Of a stretch of 64,000 nt of DNA, positions 24,976 to 38,500 are shown piece by piece. The DNA lies in NCBI GenBank assembly GCA_964017195.1, contig OZ024895.1:11524501-11588500 (forward strand), given 5' to 3'. Numbering within the stretch: the first letter of the stretch is position 1; each line of letters opens with the position of its first letter. A program made the position numbers and the translations under genes. Source of the stretch: Siderastrea radians (taxonomy: Eukaryota > Cnidaria > Anthozoa > Scleractinia > Rhizangiidae). The notes below the pieces were generated by a model. That model was not told where the DNA came from, made no database searches, and saw nothing but the letters and a program-made list of their open reading frames with translations.

Positions 24976-26529
24976 TTGCATTCCTCTGATAGTTACTTTT
25001 TAGCACGTTTCCTTATACATTTTTGACTTTCAAAATTAACCGACGTGCGTTACTGCTTAACGGCATTATTTCTCACTGAAGAAGAGACAGCAGTCTTGAA
25101 ACGTTTCTAGTTCAAGCGCAGAGACACTTATTTAAATTTACATCAAGAATATCTCGATTTACGTGCGCTACACAGTTTTGATGCAATTTTCCGTGATGAG
25201 ACTGGTTACCTTTAGTGGTATAGTAGGGACCGTAGTTTCCGTATTTTTGCGGTGGAATCTCATTAACTTACAGTGGAATACGTTAAGTGAAAAAGAGGCA
25301 GAGAAATCTCATTAAAGTGAGATGATGGCATGTTCTATTTTTTACTTACCAACAGGTTTGACCGATTTGTTAGGCGGTTTGACTGGATTATCAATGGTGA
25401 CATGTTCTGTTTTTAATCTATGGCGGTCATGGTTGGTATAACGTGTTTGAAAGGGTTTTCCAACTGGTTTGGATAAAGCATTAGCATTCTGGCTGGCTGC
25501 TCTAGTTTCTTTTGTTTAAGCACATAAAAGCTCGCAATTATGAGCCGGGCAACATGTTCCTAACATCTGCTTCACAAATTTTTCCTGTTATAGTCTTCTG
25601 CTCACGGGTACGTCACAGGTGTCCCTTTTGGCCGAACGAATTTATGGTCTCACCCACATGAATTCATCGAATGAAGTAGTTCAGTTTGTGATAAAATTAT
25701 GGAGCCGTAACTGTGTGAACTGGGCAATATCTTTCACGATTTGATTTCATGACGTTCTTTGCACTACAGAGATGCATTCATTTAATCATATACTGTAAAT
25801 TACACTGGTCAATGTAACACGCATGGCTAGTGCATCGTGTCGTGTTGCTACCTTAGGAAACAAACTTGTGAATCTAGTGTGAAACTAGTGAATCTCTTGA
25901 ATTTAGTGTGAAACTAGTGAATCTTTGGGGACACCTAATCTAATTTTGGGGCTAGCCTCGCAAATAGACTAGCATTTCATCCAAAGAGAGAAGAAATACT
26001 CCTAGCTGATTAATGCTTCTGGGCCAACTTCACCGTAATCGAGTGGCCCGTTGCACTAAAACGACCCCGTAATGCAAAACATTTCACTTCCAGAGAAGAT
26101 GACTAAGATTACGAAGAAGCTAGTTACCAAAATACCCGCCCTTATGCCGTCATTGAAGGTCCCAGAACGGCGAAAAGGTGCAAGTGGAATACGGTTGTAC
26201 GCGTTATAAAACAGTACAACACTGACAATATCAATGTACAGAACTGAAGAACGTTCACATCAGTAGCCATAACGACCACATGGCTTTCATAATGACAAGG
26301 TGAAAGTTGTAGGCCTGTTTTAATCGTCGAACGTTTCGTGCGCCACATATAATGTACCAAAATACAATTCCAGTCTCATATATATTCCTAATTTTACGAA
26401 TTGCGTTCTTCTTTTACGTACTTTCAAGCGTCACGCACCATTTTTGCCCTTTTCAAGCCTTGCCCATAAACCTTTTGCTACCCTCTGAAAAACGTTGGAC
26501 GTTCCAAACGGTCCTTAATCCATAAAAGA

Positions 26530-26940
26530 ATGCCGAATGATCACATTATGTGGCAATTACTGCAAAGATCATTGGGACATCAAGATTTAACAACGACCGC
26601 TTACTTTATTTACAATAAGAAACTAGAAATATGTGAACTGAGCAGACGAAAATATTTTTTACATCCCTTGTCACAGAAATGTGAGCCAGGTGTGGTGCTT
26701 TATGCTGACTTGGATAATTTCAGCGGACCAGATATGCCTACAGTAACCACATCTCAGCATCCACTACCACCAATCAAAAAACTCACTCCATACATCAAGA
26801 TTGATTACGCTGAAATTATGCATTCGCAAAGCGGAGGCCAATACACTGCTGGCCCCCAATGTAAACGCAAGCAAAAGATGGGAAGAAAACAGAGAGGCTA
26901 TAATGCAGGTTGGTTGACTGATTGCTTAGAGGGCGTTTGA
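26530..26940 (+). CDS. Unrecognised ORF, 136 codons
   Basis: ATG to TGA. Hydrophilic product with 'DNFSGPDMPTVTTSQHPLPP', 'IKKLTPYIKIDYAEI' and a basic stretch 'CKRKQKMGRKQRG'. The composition looks protein-like, and it is longer than most chance ORFs here, but I recognise no family. It could be a fragment of a transposon protein or a single exon. Confidence 0.25.
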   Translation: MPNDHIMWQLLQRSLGHQDLTTTAYFIYNKKLEICELSRRKYFLHPLSQKCEPGVVLYADLDNFSGPDMPTVTTSQHPLPPIKKLTPYIKIDYAEIMHSQSGGQYTAGPQCKRKQKMGRKQRGYNAGWLTDCLEGV

Positions 26941-28310
26941 TAAATTAAAGGGTACAATGCCGGGGACGCGCGCGGGGTTTACGTGAGGAAAACGTAGAGG
27001 GGACGCCTGCAGCTTTGTATGGCACAATACAGAACACCTGATTGCAGTTTAGGCGGCGGAAGAATTGCACGAGTTGTGTTAGCAACAAGTTTTCATCGAA
27101 CGTTGCCCGGTAGTCCCAACCAATTGTAGCTTTCAGCTGCGCTTTGCAACGAAAGCTTAAGAAATGGATTTCAATAGCTTCGTCCATACAAACAGCCCCA
27201 TACTTCGGGAATACATTCGTATCGCGGGTCGTATTTCTCTATCGTCTTTTATCCCACTTGGTAGCCTTACGTTATACCATGTGGTTGGCTTGAATAGGTT
27301 TAACAAAAGCCAAATGTCAGCTTCATGTTACCACATTGCCCATACTCATGTTCGCATACCACATAAGCGGAGCTAAAGCACGATTTCAGGTCTGTTTCTG
27401 GCCGCAAAAAAGGTTTAGGTTGTTTTTTTGTTTTTTTTGTTTTTTCAGCAAAGCTAATTCGGTTTTATGTTTGACAACTCATACATTAGGGGGTAGCTAA
27501 CGACTAGAGCGGGTAATCCGTAGAGACGTTCACTTTTCTTTACCCTCGTAACAGCTTAGCGCGCGCCCTACCGTTATTCAGACGTTAGACATTTAGGCAA
27601 GTAGGTCACTCTGCTATCGGCTGTTGTTTGCGAGCCAACCATGTGTTAAGGAGACACGATTAGATCATCCCGTGGTGAGTTTGCCCTTGCACCCTTTAAG
27701 CGAACGTAGAATTATGTTTTGACTCAAGTAAATCTGCATAAAAAGACAGTCACCTGTCTAGTATTAGCAGACGATCAAACACCGTTCTACAAAGATCTAA
27801 GAAGGGAGTATTAATATTAGTGGCCAAAAATGTATTGGACGCTGCTAATTTTTAACGGATCAGGACGCAATTATTATTACTATTATTATTATTTTAAAGC
27901 CCCTTAGGCTGGCATTTTAACTTAACCTTTCATTTATGCAAATAGACGAGTACAAACGGTAAAATGTATGTGTATTGCTATTAAAAATATCAGTTCAAGA
28001 GAACATCTGGCTCAGCTGCGTCCTATGGGAACTTGCCGAGATGAAACAGGCTGAAATTTAAGGCTGAGGTGGTACAAGTGCGGAAACGAAGTGTGTAAAA
28101 GGGCTGAGAACTTTCGGCAAAATTTACCAAGCCGAAAATTTATCAAGCCTTGGAGCCTTCCAGCGCCTAAGTGTTCGTGGATAAACCGTGGGATGACCTA
28201 CTTATAAACCGTGCGATGATCTACTTATAAATCGTGGGAAGATCTGCTCGTCTGGTTTATGTTTTACGAATGACAGAGATGCAAGTTTTGCTCTGATATA
28301 TGCAAGGGAC

Positions 28311-28443
28311 AGCCTAGTACCCAGGTGTTCTCCTTCCACTCACTCGACTTCGCTCGAAATGTTATGACGTCACCGAATGAATCGGTGACGCAACATTTCG
28401 CGCCAAGTCGAGTGAGCGGGAAGAGAACGCCAGGGTACTAGGC
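28311..28443. mobile_element. Palindromic MITE-like element, 133 bp
   Basis: Ends 'cagcctagtaccc' and its near complement 'gggtactaggctg'. Arms of about 60 bp are imperfect, with 'cactcgact' and 'agtcgagtg' inside. No ORF. Confidence 0.8.
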
Positions 28444-29465
28444 TGCGGAAGGGTACCATATTCATAAATAAGGCAGTGTTTGGAACCTCGGGGAGGATTC
28501 TTCTTGTATGAAACCTTATTTAGTTTTCCTTACAGGGGTGGGGAAGGGAGGGGGTATGAGTAATAACCAGTAATTTTTAAACATACCACTATCTTGGTGT
28601 AAAATGAAAAGATCTGCCTTATTTATTGAAGTTTCGAACTTAAGGCATTGTAAATAATAATAACACAGGCTAACCAGAAACAACCCGATTAAAGAAACAC
28701 AATATTGTCGCAAAGAGGTAACAGCGACTTGACGTATCTCAATCTTTGAGCTGAACCATTTTGGTAAGAACTGGCAACTAAAAGAGTCGTAAGCAGTAAA
28801 ATATAAAAATACTGCCTCAATTAGAAATGGTACCTACGTATTATCTTCATTGTTCGTGCTACAATTTAAGGTCCACGAACATAGCAAGGACCTGCTAATG
28901 GAAGTTATCTCTATTGAAAAGCTACGTGAGGCCTTTCTTCTCTATTCAAATAACAACAAAAATGCGTGAGCAATTCATGTGCTAAAAATTGTGGAATGTC
29001 CGCGAAAAATTCCACTTAATGTTGTGAAATAAAAATATTTGGCAAAATTTTGCGAGAATTAGCAAAACTCTTCTACATTACTTTTGCACTCTTTGAATTC
29101 CTAATATATAGTATATGTTGAATTTGTATGTCAGAAAACTATCATTTTATAGATGCTCATCTCAATTCCTTGGAAAGCATTGAGCAAAAATTTCACATAA
29201 TCCAATCAAATTTCATCCACTGTTCTTGGGAAATGTTGCAAGCATTTAACTTCCCCTCTTTGAAAATTTCGATGGCATGGCTTTGCCTTCCAACATGGCA
29301 TCTAAAACATATTTACAATACTTCACGACTAAAGAAAAATAATAAAAAGTATACATGTCCTTTGAAACTACCATCAGGTTTACTATAATTACTGTATACT
29401 GTAGAAAAACTTTACGTTTCCCCCGAGACTAGAATTGATGAGGTTACTTTCATTCAAAAGTCAGC

Positions 29466-29531
29466 TTATACATTCAGATCCTCGACTTTTGCGTACAACT
29501 GGTTGTCATAAATGTGCATGTTTATCAGCCT
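29466..29531 (-). CDS. RTK terminal exon: short C-tail
   Basis: A 66-nt last exon ending in TAA at 29466-29468. It reads '[14 protein letters not shown]' at the C-terminus. Y-D-N fits the pY-x-N pattern bound by Grb2 SH2 domains, and 'YAKV' is a second possible docking site. The tail after the kinase is very short. No clear polyadenylation signal was fixed. Confidence 0.78.
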   Translation of the reverse strand, partial: RLINMHIYDNQLYAKVEDLNV

Positions 29532-32500
29532 CTGAAAAAAAGAAAACGAAAACAAATTCACATGCAAGATTATTTTTTTATTTTTTTTTTCATAAGCAAT
29601 AGATTGATGTTCCTATAGTTTCTCAATCTCGTTCCCAGAGCCCACACATGGGTAACGTGGGCTCTGGAAACGAGATTGATAGTTTCTTTAAAAATTGAAA
29701 TGAAACCATGCGTCATTCCGCCTTGATCTCCTGCCATGTTTTCATTACCCTGTAATATTGTTATTTTTAGTTGTGTTGGGTTGGTGAACAGTGGTGGATA
29801 TTAACCTCTCCACTTCGCGGCTCGATGAGTGTCCTCCACTATTCTCAACTGAATATCCTACCAGCAGACAAGTCGTCCGCCAACGCTCAAAACGTCCCAG
29901 CTGTTTAATTTTGCTTAGTAGATAACTTACAAAGGGGACCAAATCTTATGTTTGTTGCAATAACCATGCATTTCGATTCGGCGGGCATCATTTCAAGGTT
30001 CAAAGAGATTTTGAAAAATAAATAATGTTATTGTTGTTGTTGTTGTTGTTGTTCTTGTTGTTCTTACCGTGTGCTGGTTTTCCATATCTTTTAGCTGTTT
30101 CGTTAAGGCAGCAAATGACGGTCTTGCTTCCGCTTGATTTTGCCAGCAGTTCATCATGATTTGATACCTAAGAAAAATTGAGCAGATCGTGACAGTCGTG
30201 GCGACATTTTTTGTTTCACGTTTACTTTACATCCCTACATTTTTCCTGTGTAGTGGATGTAAACATTTCAAAGTACGCCTATAAGTAATTTTCATAATTC
30301 AAAAAAGTTACAGAGTTGGCAGTTTTCTTAGCAAACGTTTTCACTAAGCTAAGTCGTGAGGTAGACCGGTTGACCAGGCTTGCTCGGTCTGCTGAAATGA
30401 GCTAAATTTTGAAGCTTTTGTTAAAAAACAGCTCTAACAAGGAGAATGCAACGGTACATTTTCTTATATTCCCTTTTGATGTATTACTTTCTGGTTCATT
30501 AGGCCTTGTGGTTTGCTATGCTATAATGAGTTTCATAGAAAGAGAAATATCGATCGAATGGTGAGCTTTGCCGGGATCTCCGCAGAAGGAGTTAGCCTGG
30601 CTTGTGTAATCTCGCCAATAGTGTTTTTAATTCAGGCTGGGTTTGGGCTGTAAGTCTTGAGATAAAGATATGCTACCTTCTGGGAGACAATGAAAAAGAG
30701 AACCAAGACAGTAGAGAGAGTTATTTAAATTCCCAGTGCGTATCTAAATCGCATTATGGCTTCACCGAAGAACAAGGAAAAAACCCACCCCTAGAGTTAA
30801 AGATACTTATCAACGGTAACAAAATATCGAAAATACCCAGTCACCGTAACCAACAATCACCTCAGTCTAACCAAAATTCTCAAAAACAAATGTTTTTTTT
30901 TCTAACTTACATTAAAACAGGGAAGTTTCAGTTGACTTACAATTTATCATCCACGTGTTGTGGTTTAGGCATTCTGTACCCTTCCTGAAGCAGGTTTGCA
31001 ATTTTCCTGCCTTCCACTCGTGGATATGGTGAGCCACCTGAAAAAGACAAAAGCTTTGTAACTAAATTGACATGGCTCGCTTGGCCGCGGAGATACCCTG
31101 AACCTGTTCGGTCGCAAGAAGACCCTATCACTTTGCACGTATTAAACAATAATTAGATTGCGAGACTGATTTTTTTTCCCCGAGTGAGCATTAGCCAAAA
31201 AGGCGCAGTCGACTTTATTTTTGCATATAGAAAACTAAGAGCAGTCTGATTTTTTTAGTAGGCTGTGAATACTTCTAGTTAAGCGGAAAGAGCGAGACTC
31301 AGCTGGTGGTATTTACAAAAAAATAAAAATATATTGTCCCAAGCCTCAGCGTGCAATCGTTGGCTATTAGAGAATAGAAAATGACGATTTAGCCAATTAT
31401 ATTTTCGCATTCGCTTTTCAGGTTCACGAAATAGGCATTAAACATTGATTCCATTTAGCGATCTTTCAATTATTTTGCATTTCTCCCCTGTTTGTGAACA
31501 TGATGACCGTCGACCTAGTACTCAGATTAACCTTACCTATGGTGAAAATTTCGTAAAGAACAACTCCATAACTCCATCTGTAAAATTGAGAATGAAGAAT
31601 TTTAAAAATATAAATGAAGTATGCACAAAACAGATTTTCAAACTTAATTTCTTTTATTGAATACTGTAACAGTAATCCTATTTAATGATGTCCTGTTAGG
31701 TCAAAGAGCACATTTACAGAAATATACCAGCAGTCCGATACCCAGCCCATCAATTAATAGACTTACACGTCACTTTTGGTCGTGTACGTTCCATACATCA
31801 GCGCTTCATATGCGGTCCACTTAACTGGCAGGCGACCCTGGTTGACAAAAGATTGCATAAAAAGACATGAACTCTTGTACGACTCAAGATCAAAGAGAAT
31901 AATCTTCGATATGGAAAGATCATACTTCCGTGTTAAGATTTCAGTCTTGCTGATGCTGAAAGCAGTGGGTACGAAAATGGCAAACTCACTGTATATCAGG
32001 TAATTATTGAACTCACTACTACAAACATGAAGATAATAATAATTGCCATTTATCCAGAAAAACATAAGTTGGGAAAATTGCTTTTAATGAGATCTATATT
32101 TTAATAAAAGCTGTTTATGTTTTAATGAAAGCTTCTTCTAATAATGGTAGCGATACTTTTCAAAAGATGCGTGAGTTAAGATTTCAACAGCAAGAAAAAG
32201 TCTCTTTTTTGCATGACGTTTGTTGGTTTCTTTACCCTTGTCTTTTTTTCATAAATGTTTTCCTGTTGCACATCTCTGGCCATTCCAAAATCCGTCACTT
32301 TGCACATTTCTCTTTCTCCAACCAACACATTACGAGCAGCAAGATCTCGGTGGATTATCTGAAACAATTCAGCGTTCGCAGTTAGTACTTCTTGATGAAA
32401 AATACTTTATTGATACCGTTATTATACTATGATGTAGTTGCAAGTGCCGTGGTTGTGGTGTATGTTATAGTGTTATTAACAGCGAAAACGTTTCCACACC

Positions 32501-35500
32501 AGCCTGACTGAAATCTGGTTAAACTGATCACCTCAGAAGATATTGTAATTTCGCATCCAGTGATGCAAAAGTTGCCAGAGAAAGTTTGAACAAACCAGTC
32601 TTTGTGCTGCTTTTTGCAACTGTAACAAGATGGATAACAGATAAAGACGTAATGAATACACTCACAGATCTTGATGAGAGGTAACTCATCCCATCAGCGA
32701 TTTGCCAAGCAAACTTCATCAGCTGCTGTGACGTCAGACTGGTTTGCGGTTTGATATCCGGGTCTTTATAGTAAGTGTCATTTAATCCACGGCTCTTTCT
32801 CAGGTAACCGAGGAGATCTCCATAAGGCACATACTCGATCAACACCAATAATGGCTCTGAAAGACAAAATTTCTTTAGAAGCCAAGAAGTAGCTGAACGT
32901 TTCAAGTTAATTGATAAAAAAAATAAATTAAACTTTTTTTTAAACCAGCGACTAATTGTTGTTACAGGGAAAAACAATTCCTTCATTCAAGTTTACTGGG
33001 CAAATTTAATAGATTAATACTAAACCAGACACTACCACCAGATGCCCCTAGATTAAGTTCCATTATTTTAATACCTGATTTAATGGCACATCCCAGTAGT
33101 TTAATGACGTGTGGATGAGGTTTAAGTGTCTTCATCACTTCTAGTTCTGATAACAAGTCTTTCTTGTCTGATTCGGGAGCGTTAGCTGAAAGGTATTAAT
33201 CAGCTACATTAAAACATCGCTAGTTATTAATTATGCTTTCTGGATTACCCTGCAAATTTATTTTTGTACGTTTATCAGTACACACATTTTTTTCCTACTG
33301 ATGAATATGAGTTTAATGGTGATCCGAACCAAAATTTAAAAATACGTTGTTAAACTATTCAGGAAAAATACGTTTTTAGTCATTCAGCAAAGTACTTAAA
33401 TATGAGTTTTGGAACGGAAACTCATTTCTTTTTAACTCATTTTGGAAAGGAAAGGCTTGCAAAATAGACAGAGGAGGTTTATTGTAAATTATGAATGAAA
33501 TCAACTTCCTTACAAAGAAAACAATTCGTTTCACTTTTCGTGTTTCCATTATATCACGAGAAAACAGTTTCAAAAGAAAAAACGGCTTACATTTGAGCAT
33601 TTTAATAGCAACTGTAGTCTTCCCAGGCCTTCCCAGAAGGTCTGCCGCTGTTCCCTTGGCAACCTGACCAAAAGCACCTTTACCAATGATCTTTTCTATA
33701 GTCACGTGATCCCTTGCTACCTCCCAAGAACGTGTCTTTGGATTAAGTGGCGCGTAATCAGCTCCTTGAGATGAACTTTGCGGCTGTGGATTGTTTGGCC
33801 TTGATTGATATGGGCGATCGTTTTCAGATCGAGTTGCTTCTTGTAGGTCCATGTATGTGGCGCCGCTAGCCAGAGTTAATTGCTGGGAAGAATTACTAGG
33901 ACGAACAGGAGTTGACGTAACGTCTTCCATTGGTATGTCATTCTGAAAAAGAGAGATGCATGCCAAGAAACGAAACACTCGTGGTGCAAACTTGCCATCC
34001 TATGATTAACTCATGGTTACCGTTTATTGTTCTAAGAAGCAGTTACAACGTCTCCAATTGCGAAAAAAAGTTGTCATAATATCAATTCTATGCTGTCGGA
34101 AATTCAAACTAGTGATAATATTTTGACTAACGTTTCGCTTGACGTTGCATCAATGTGTTTTTTGTTCTGATTGCTTAACAAACTGCCTCAAAGTTTTTAT
34201 CTTTAACAACAGCCCCTGTTTAAAGGACTTCGGTTATCTGGTCAACAAAAGCGTGGATAGGACTGGCCTCACAAGCGTTCAGCGAACAAAAGTAAACCGT
34301 TACACACAGTTTGAAGGGATGCAAACTAGCTTACACAGATGAGCAATTATATCCCATTACGATGCTACTATTTCTTATCTAAATCTCTGTCTCTCTTATC
34401 TTATCTTTTATCGTAATAACAATCCAAGTTATTTTGCAGAAACCAGCCAGCACCGACATGCAGAAAGATAACAAATTCAACAAAAAGGAAATGGACTTAC
34501 GTCATAGGCTCCTTTATCGTCAGGAGGAAATTCATAAGGTCTGAGGACAAAATAAAAGTTTACTGAACAGGGGGGCATTAGCATTGAAAGCAATGAAGTC
34601 GTCACTGCTTGAGTAATGAGTTGGAGCATCTTATAACTGAATTGTTACAACACCAACACGTCTTGCGTTGAGCAGAAAAGCACATATAAAAACATGAGAT
34701 TTGACGATGCTGAAGAAGTAAAATCATCCCATGGATGGAAAATTAACGTACCTTTTCTTTCTTGCAGTTCCTAGTAAAGAAGATAAAATCCAGCAATTAT
34801 TAAAGTTAGAATAAAGATATGAGACGACTTAAAAGAGGACTTCAAAATATTTATTGACCCACCTTTCTTGTGCAGCCAAATGATGTATATAATGAGAAGA
34901 ATGATGATAGCCACAAGAACTCCAATGATAGATCCGAATATCGCAAAATATCTGATGCATGTGCATTCTGTAAAGACAAATGAACAGGAAATAATAAATA
35001 GATCAAGAACAAAAAAGACTACTGTCAATGACCGTAATAAAGAGTTGTGCTTTTTCTAAAGCAATTAATACTAGAACCTCTTTAGCAAGTAACCGATACC
35101 CTGTGTGCTTCCTGTGGTGGTAGGTGCTGGAGTTGCGGTGGATGATGGGGAAGTGTGCTTTATGGATTCGGGATCAACAATAAAGCTGCCAAATTTGGCT
35201 TCTTGTGCAGCAGTCTTCAGAACAGATATCACATCACTTTCACTCACGATTTGATTGAACCGCAGAGCAAGATCAACGATAACACTGCCACACCTAAAAA
35301 GAAAAAAAAAAAGACCGCTAGAAATTGCTCTAGTTCAAAAATTTAGATGTCAGGAAGGTTTTTATTGGCTTGACAAACCATGTGTTTGTCCTTAAATTTA
35401 ATGTAGATCCGCGTTTCGAAAAAAAAATTAAGCATTCTACGGTTGCAAACGTCTCTTCTTCGTCTGGGTGCACACTAGCAAGTTTGAATTGACGAGTTTG

Positions 35501-38500
35501 CTACTGAAAAGTGTTGTGTTCTTGTGTGCATGACGGCATTTGACATTTTTTTTCTTTAACAATTCTCTCAGTTGTCAAATATTGTCAATTATCAAGACAC
35601 GGAAAACATTTTCACCCTTTACAAGCAAACAAATACTGAAAAGTTTCAAGAAAGTTGTCGAAGGAAACCTGCCCGTGTGCAGAATACTGTGTAGCGATAG
35701 CCAAGGAAAACTTGACAGGGAAGCTTGCCAATCGCTTACACGAGCAAAAAATAATATTATGTCAAGGATAACGTATTCACGCTTTTCAAAAGGACAAGCG
35801 AAATTACCCAAAAAGCTGATGAAAGAATACTTGCTTTTGTGCAACCAGCCTTCGGCTTTGTTTGAAGAACAATTGTGAAACAGTTGTGTCTCAGTTAGTA
35901 AGCGGTTCCATCGTGATATATACTGTACATTCAGGATGCTTAGTTCGCAGGTGGCCAAGCATGCGCGAAATGCCTCCTGTACATAAATTATTTACTGGAA
36001 GTCACTAAAGGTACCATTATTTGTTACAAGCAGATACATCGTCAGCTATTTTTGGAAAAAAAGGTGTTCTTTCAAAACTTCTTCTTACTTCTCTTTCGAA
36101 ATTAAAGTATCTGACTACTAAGTACACTGCTAAATCAATTACCACTGAACTTCCTCTACTTATCACTTCCCTCTCCTTCCACCACTATTTCCCCATTTCC
36201 GATCAACAACAAAGAACTACCTTTTTGCAGATAACAAACGCACAGAACTTAACAAAAATGAGAGGAAATCATACCGAATTTTGATTTCGACGCCTTTAAG
36301 GCTGAGATGTTCAAGAATTTTCTCAACCTAAAAGAAAAACAAATTAAGAATCTAAATACTCACTCAATCAAAACGATATACAAAGAGTAACTGTATTGAG
36401 CGCTTAACATGAAATGTTTTAAATGTTTTACGTTACATTAACACTAAATCACTGAAGACATCGCGTAATACGCCTCTAGGAAAGATGTGCTTAGAAAACA
36501 AAACGGGATTACCGCACAAACAGAATGAAAATGGAGATCCTTTAAGGCAACGGAAGGGCAGTAGAGTGGTCATTAACACAGTGTTCAGAGCTCCGTAACA
36601 TCCCCTTGAACTAGCAATCCCCAGCTAGTTGTGCTATCAGTCGATTGAAGAGTGGCAAGGAATAATATCTCATACCTCTTCACGAAACTTGTCTTCCAAA
36701 AAGTTATCACAATCTTTGTTTAGGATGGTCAATGTTATCCGCAGAACGACTTCAGTGGTACCTACAACAACATTAGACATTTATTAACATAAACTATATC
36801 AGTTCATAATTTAATAATAACACTTGATCACGCTACTATCGTGGTTGTTTATATACCGATCTCAGTAGCAGGCAATAAACCGGCTCGCAAAGGTTGAACT
36901 GGTCTAAGCTAGCCTTGGATCAGTTAAATCAAAATAACGATGACCTTAATAATAACAATATAGACTACGAGCAGTCTCTTTTTCCGCTCAGGGATAGTCG
37001 AGGAAAACGAACAAGCAAAGGAGCGCGAAAGCGCCTGCTGCGCTGAAACAAGACGCGCGTGTCGAGCCGCTAGTGTTAGACTAGCGGCACGACACACGCT
37101 TCACGTTTCAACGACGCGGATGATTTTTGCACCCGCTTTTTTGTTCGCTTCCCTTGACTGTCCCTGAGCGGAAAGAGAGACTGCTTGTAGTCTAATAACA
37201 ATGGGGTCCACTATACCAATTGGCTTGGTAAAAGATCTGCCAACGGCATCAAGATCAGTTCGGCTGATTGGCGTTTGCTTAGCTTTTTAAGAAATAAGGT
37301 CGGTTAATGCCTTCCACATTTTCTTAGAGTTGTTAACATTAAAATATATTTTCCCGCCACATTCGTACTTAACTGCCAGCAGTCCTATATCTACCTCAGT
37401 CTGATGGATCGCCAGATCTGCTTCCTGGTTTCTTAAAGTAACCACCAGTGATAAGTAGCCACACAAAGTTACATGTATGCCCGTGACGCAATTTTGTAAA
37501 ACATGTACCATTTATTACTGTATTGCAAACTACAGAAAATCCAAAGGCTAGAGGAGAACTGAAAGGTTTAATTCTAGCATCTTCAGCTTGGTATGAAATT
37601 TTTGTTGCGGGTTTTCATTTTTGCGATATGTATTTTTTGCAGATCACGAAAAATTTCTTTATAATACCCACTACAAAAAAATCCGTGAATCTAGGTGCCC
37701 ACAACTGTATAGCTCCAGCTTGTGAGAGCCCGTTTTTGGAGAACTGCAGATTTTCTTGTTTCAGTTAAACCTTAATAAAGAAACGCGTGACTCACTTTAA
37801 CGGCGTGTATATGTTTGGCTAACACAAATTAAACTTAAGACGTCTGGTGGCCAGCAACTATCCCCACTAAGGTTATGTTTATGTGCCACGTTCTCGCGGA
37901 GGAAGGGCGGGGGGGGGGGGGGGGGCGGCAGGAGTGCACATCAAAAACTACTGAAGTAACAAGTTAGTGAATGCAAATAGTAATTAACTGTTGAAATCCT
38001 TGGCCTTCTATAGCTTAAAACTGTCTGCGTAGGGGACTTGTTTTTGCAATTTTAATTTTCAGCACTTCAATCGTGCGGACAGCTTACAAAACGTACCTAC
38101 AATACTCACAGCAACTGTAACCTCAGAAACAAAACGCTTACCTTTTGGGGTCGTTTGTGATGTTGTGGAAGGTGGTTCTTGTATAGGTGAAAAGAAAAGC
38201 AAATGAAACATTTAGATAGCTGACTAAGCTTGACGTCAGCTGAAGTATTATTTATATTTCAAAATTTTAATACTTTTGCTCAATATTACATTAATCTTTT
38301 AATCTGCAGGTAACCGAGAATTAACTCAAGCATGGCCTTTTTATTTTTGACAATTAACTACCAAAAGGAAACGTATGAGAAAGTTCAAAAGAACTCAAAA
38401 CTTCAGTCCACTTCAATCTGAGGAAACGCAGAAAGACTTTCATTTTCCATAAAATAACTTCACACCTTGAAATTGTTTACAAATAAGTCTACTAAAGCCG

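Larger units (their letters stand above)
23013..25206 (+). mobile_element. Penelope-like retroelement with GIY-YIG, decayed
   Basis: Near-complete element carrying reverse transcriptase and endonuclease remnants. It is flanked by inverted ends of about 46 bp ('agatattcttgacgtag' at 23014; complement ending at 25155). 'atgagactggtt' occurs at both sides (23001-23012 and 25195-25206) and may be the target-site duplication. Penelope-like elements combine an RT related to telomerase with a GIY-YIG nuclease, and terminal repeats are common in the group. Confidence 0.85.
25207..29465. other. Intergenic region 3' of the RTK
   Basis: Mostly without recognisable features. It holds the ORF at 26530-26940, a (TTA)n tract at about 27872-27893 and the palindrome at 28311-28443. 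RTK 3' UTR sequence must lie just left of 29466, but its end was not located. Confidence 0.5.
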
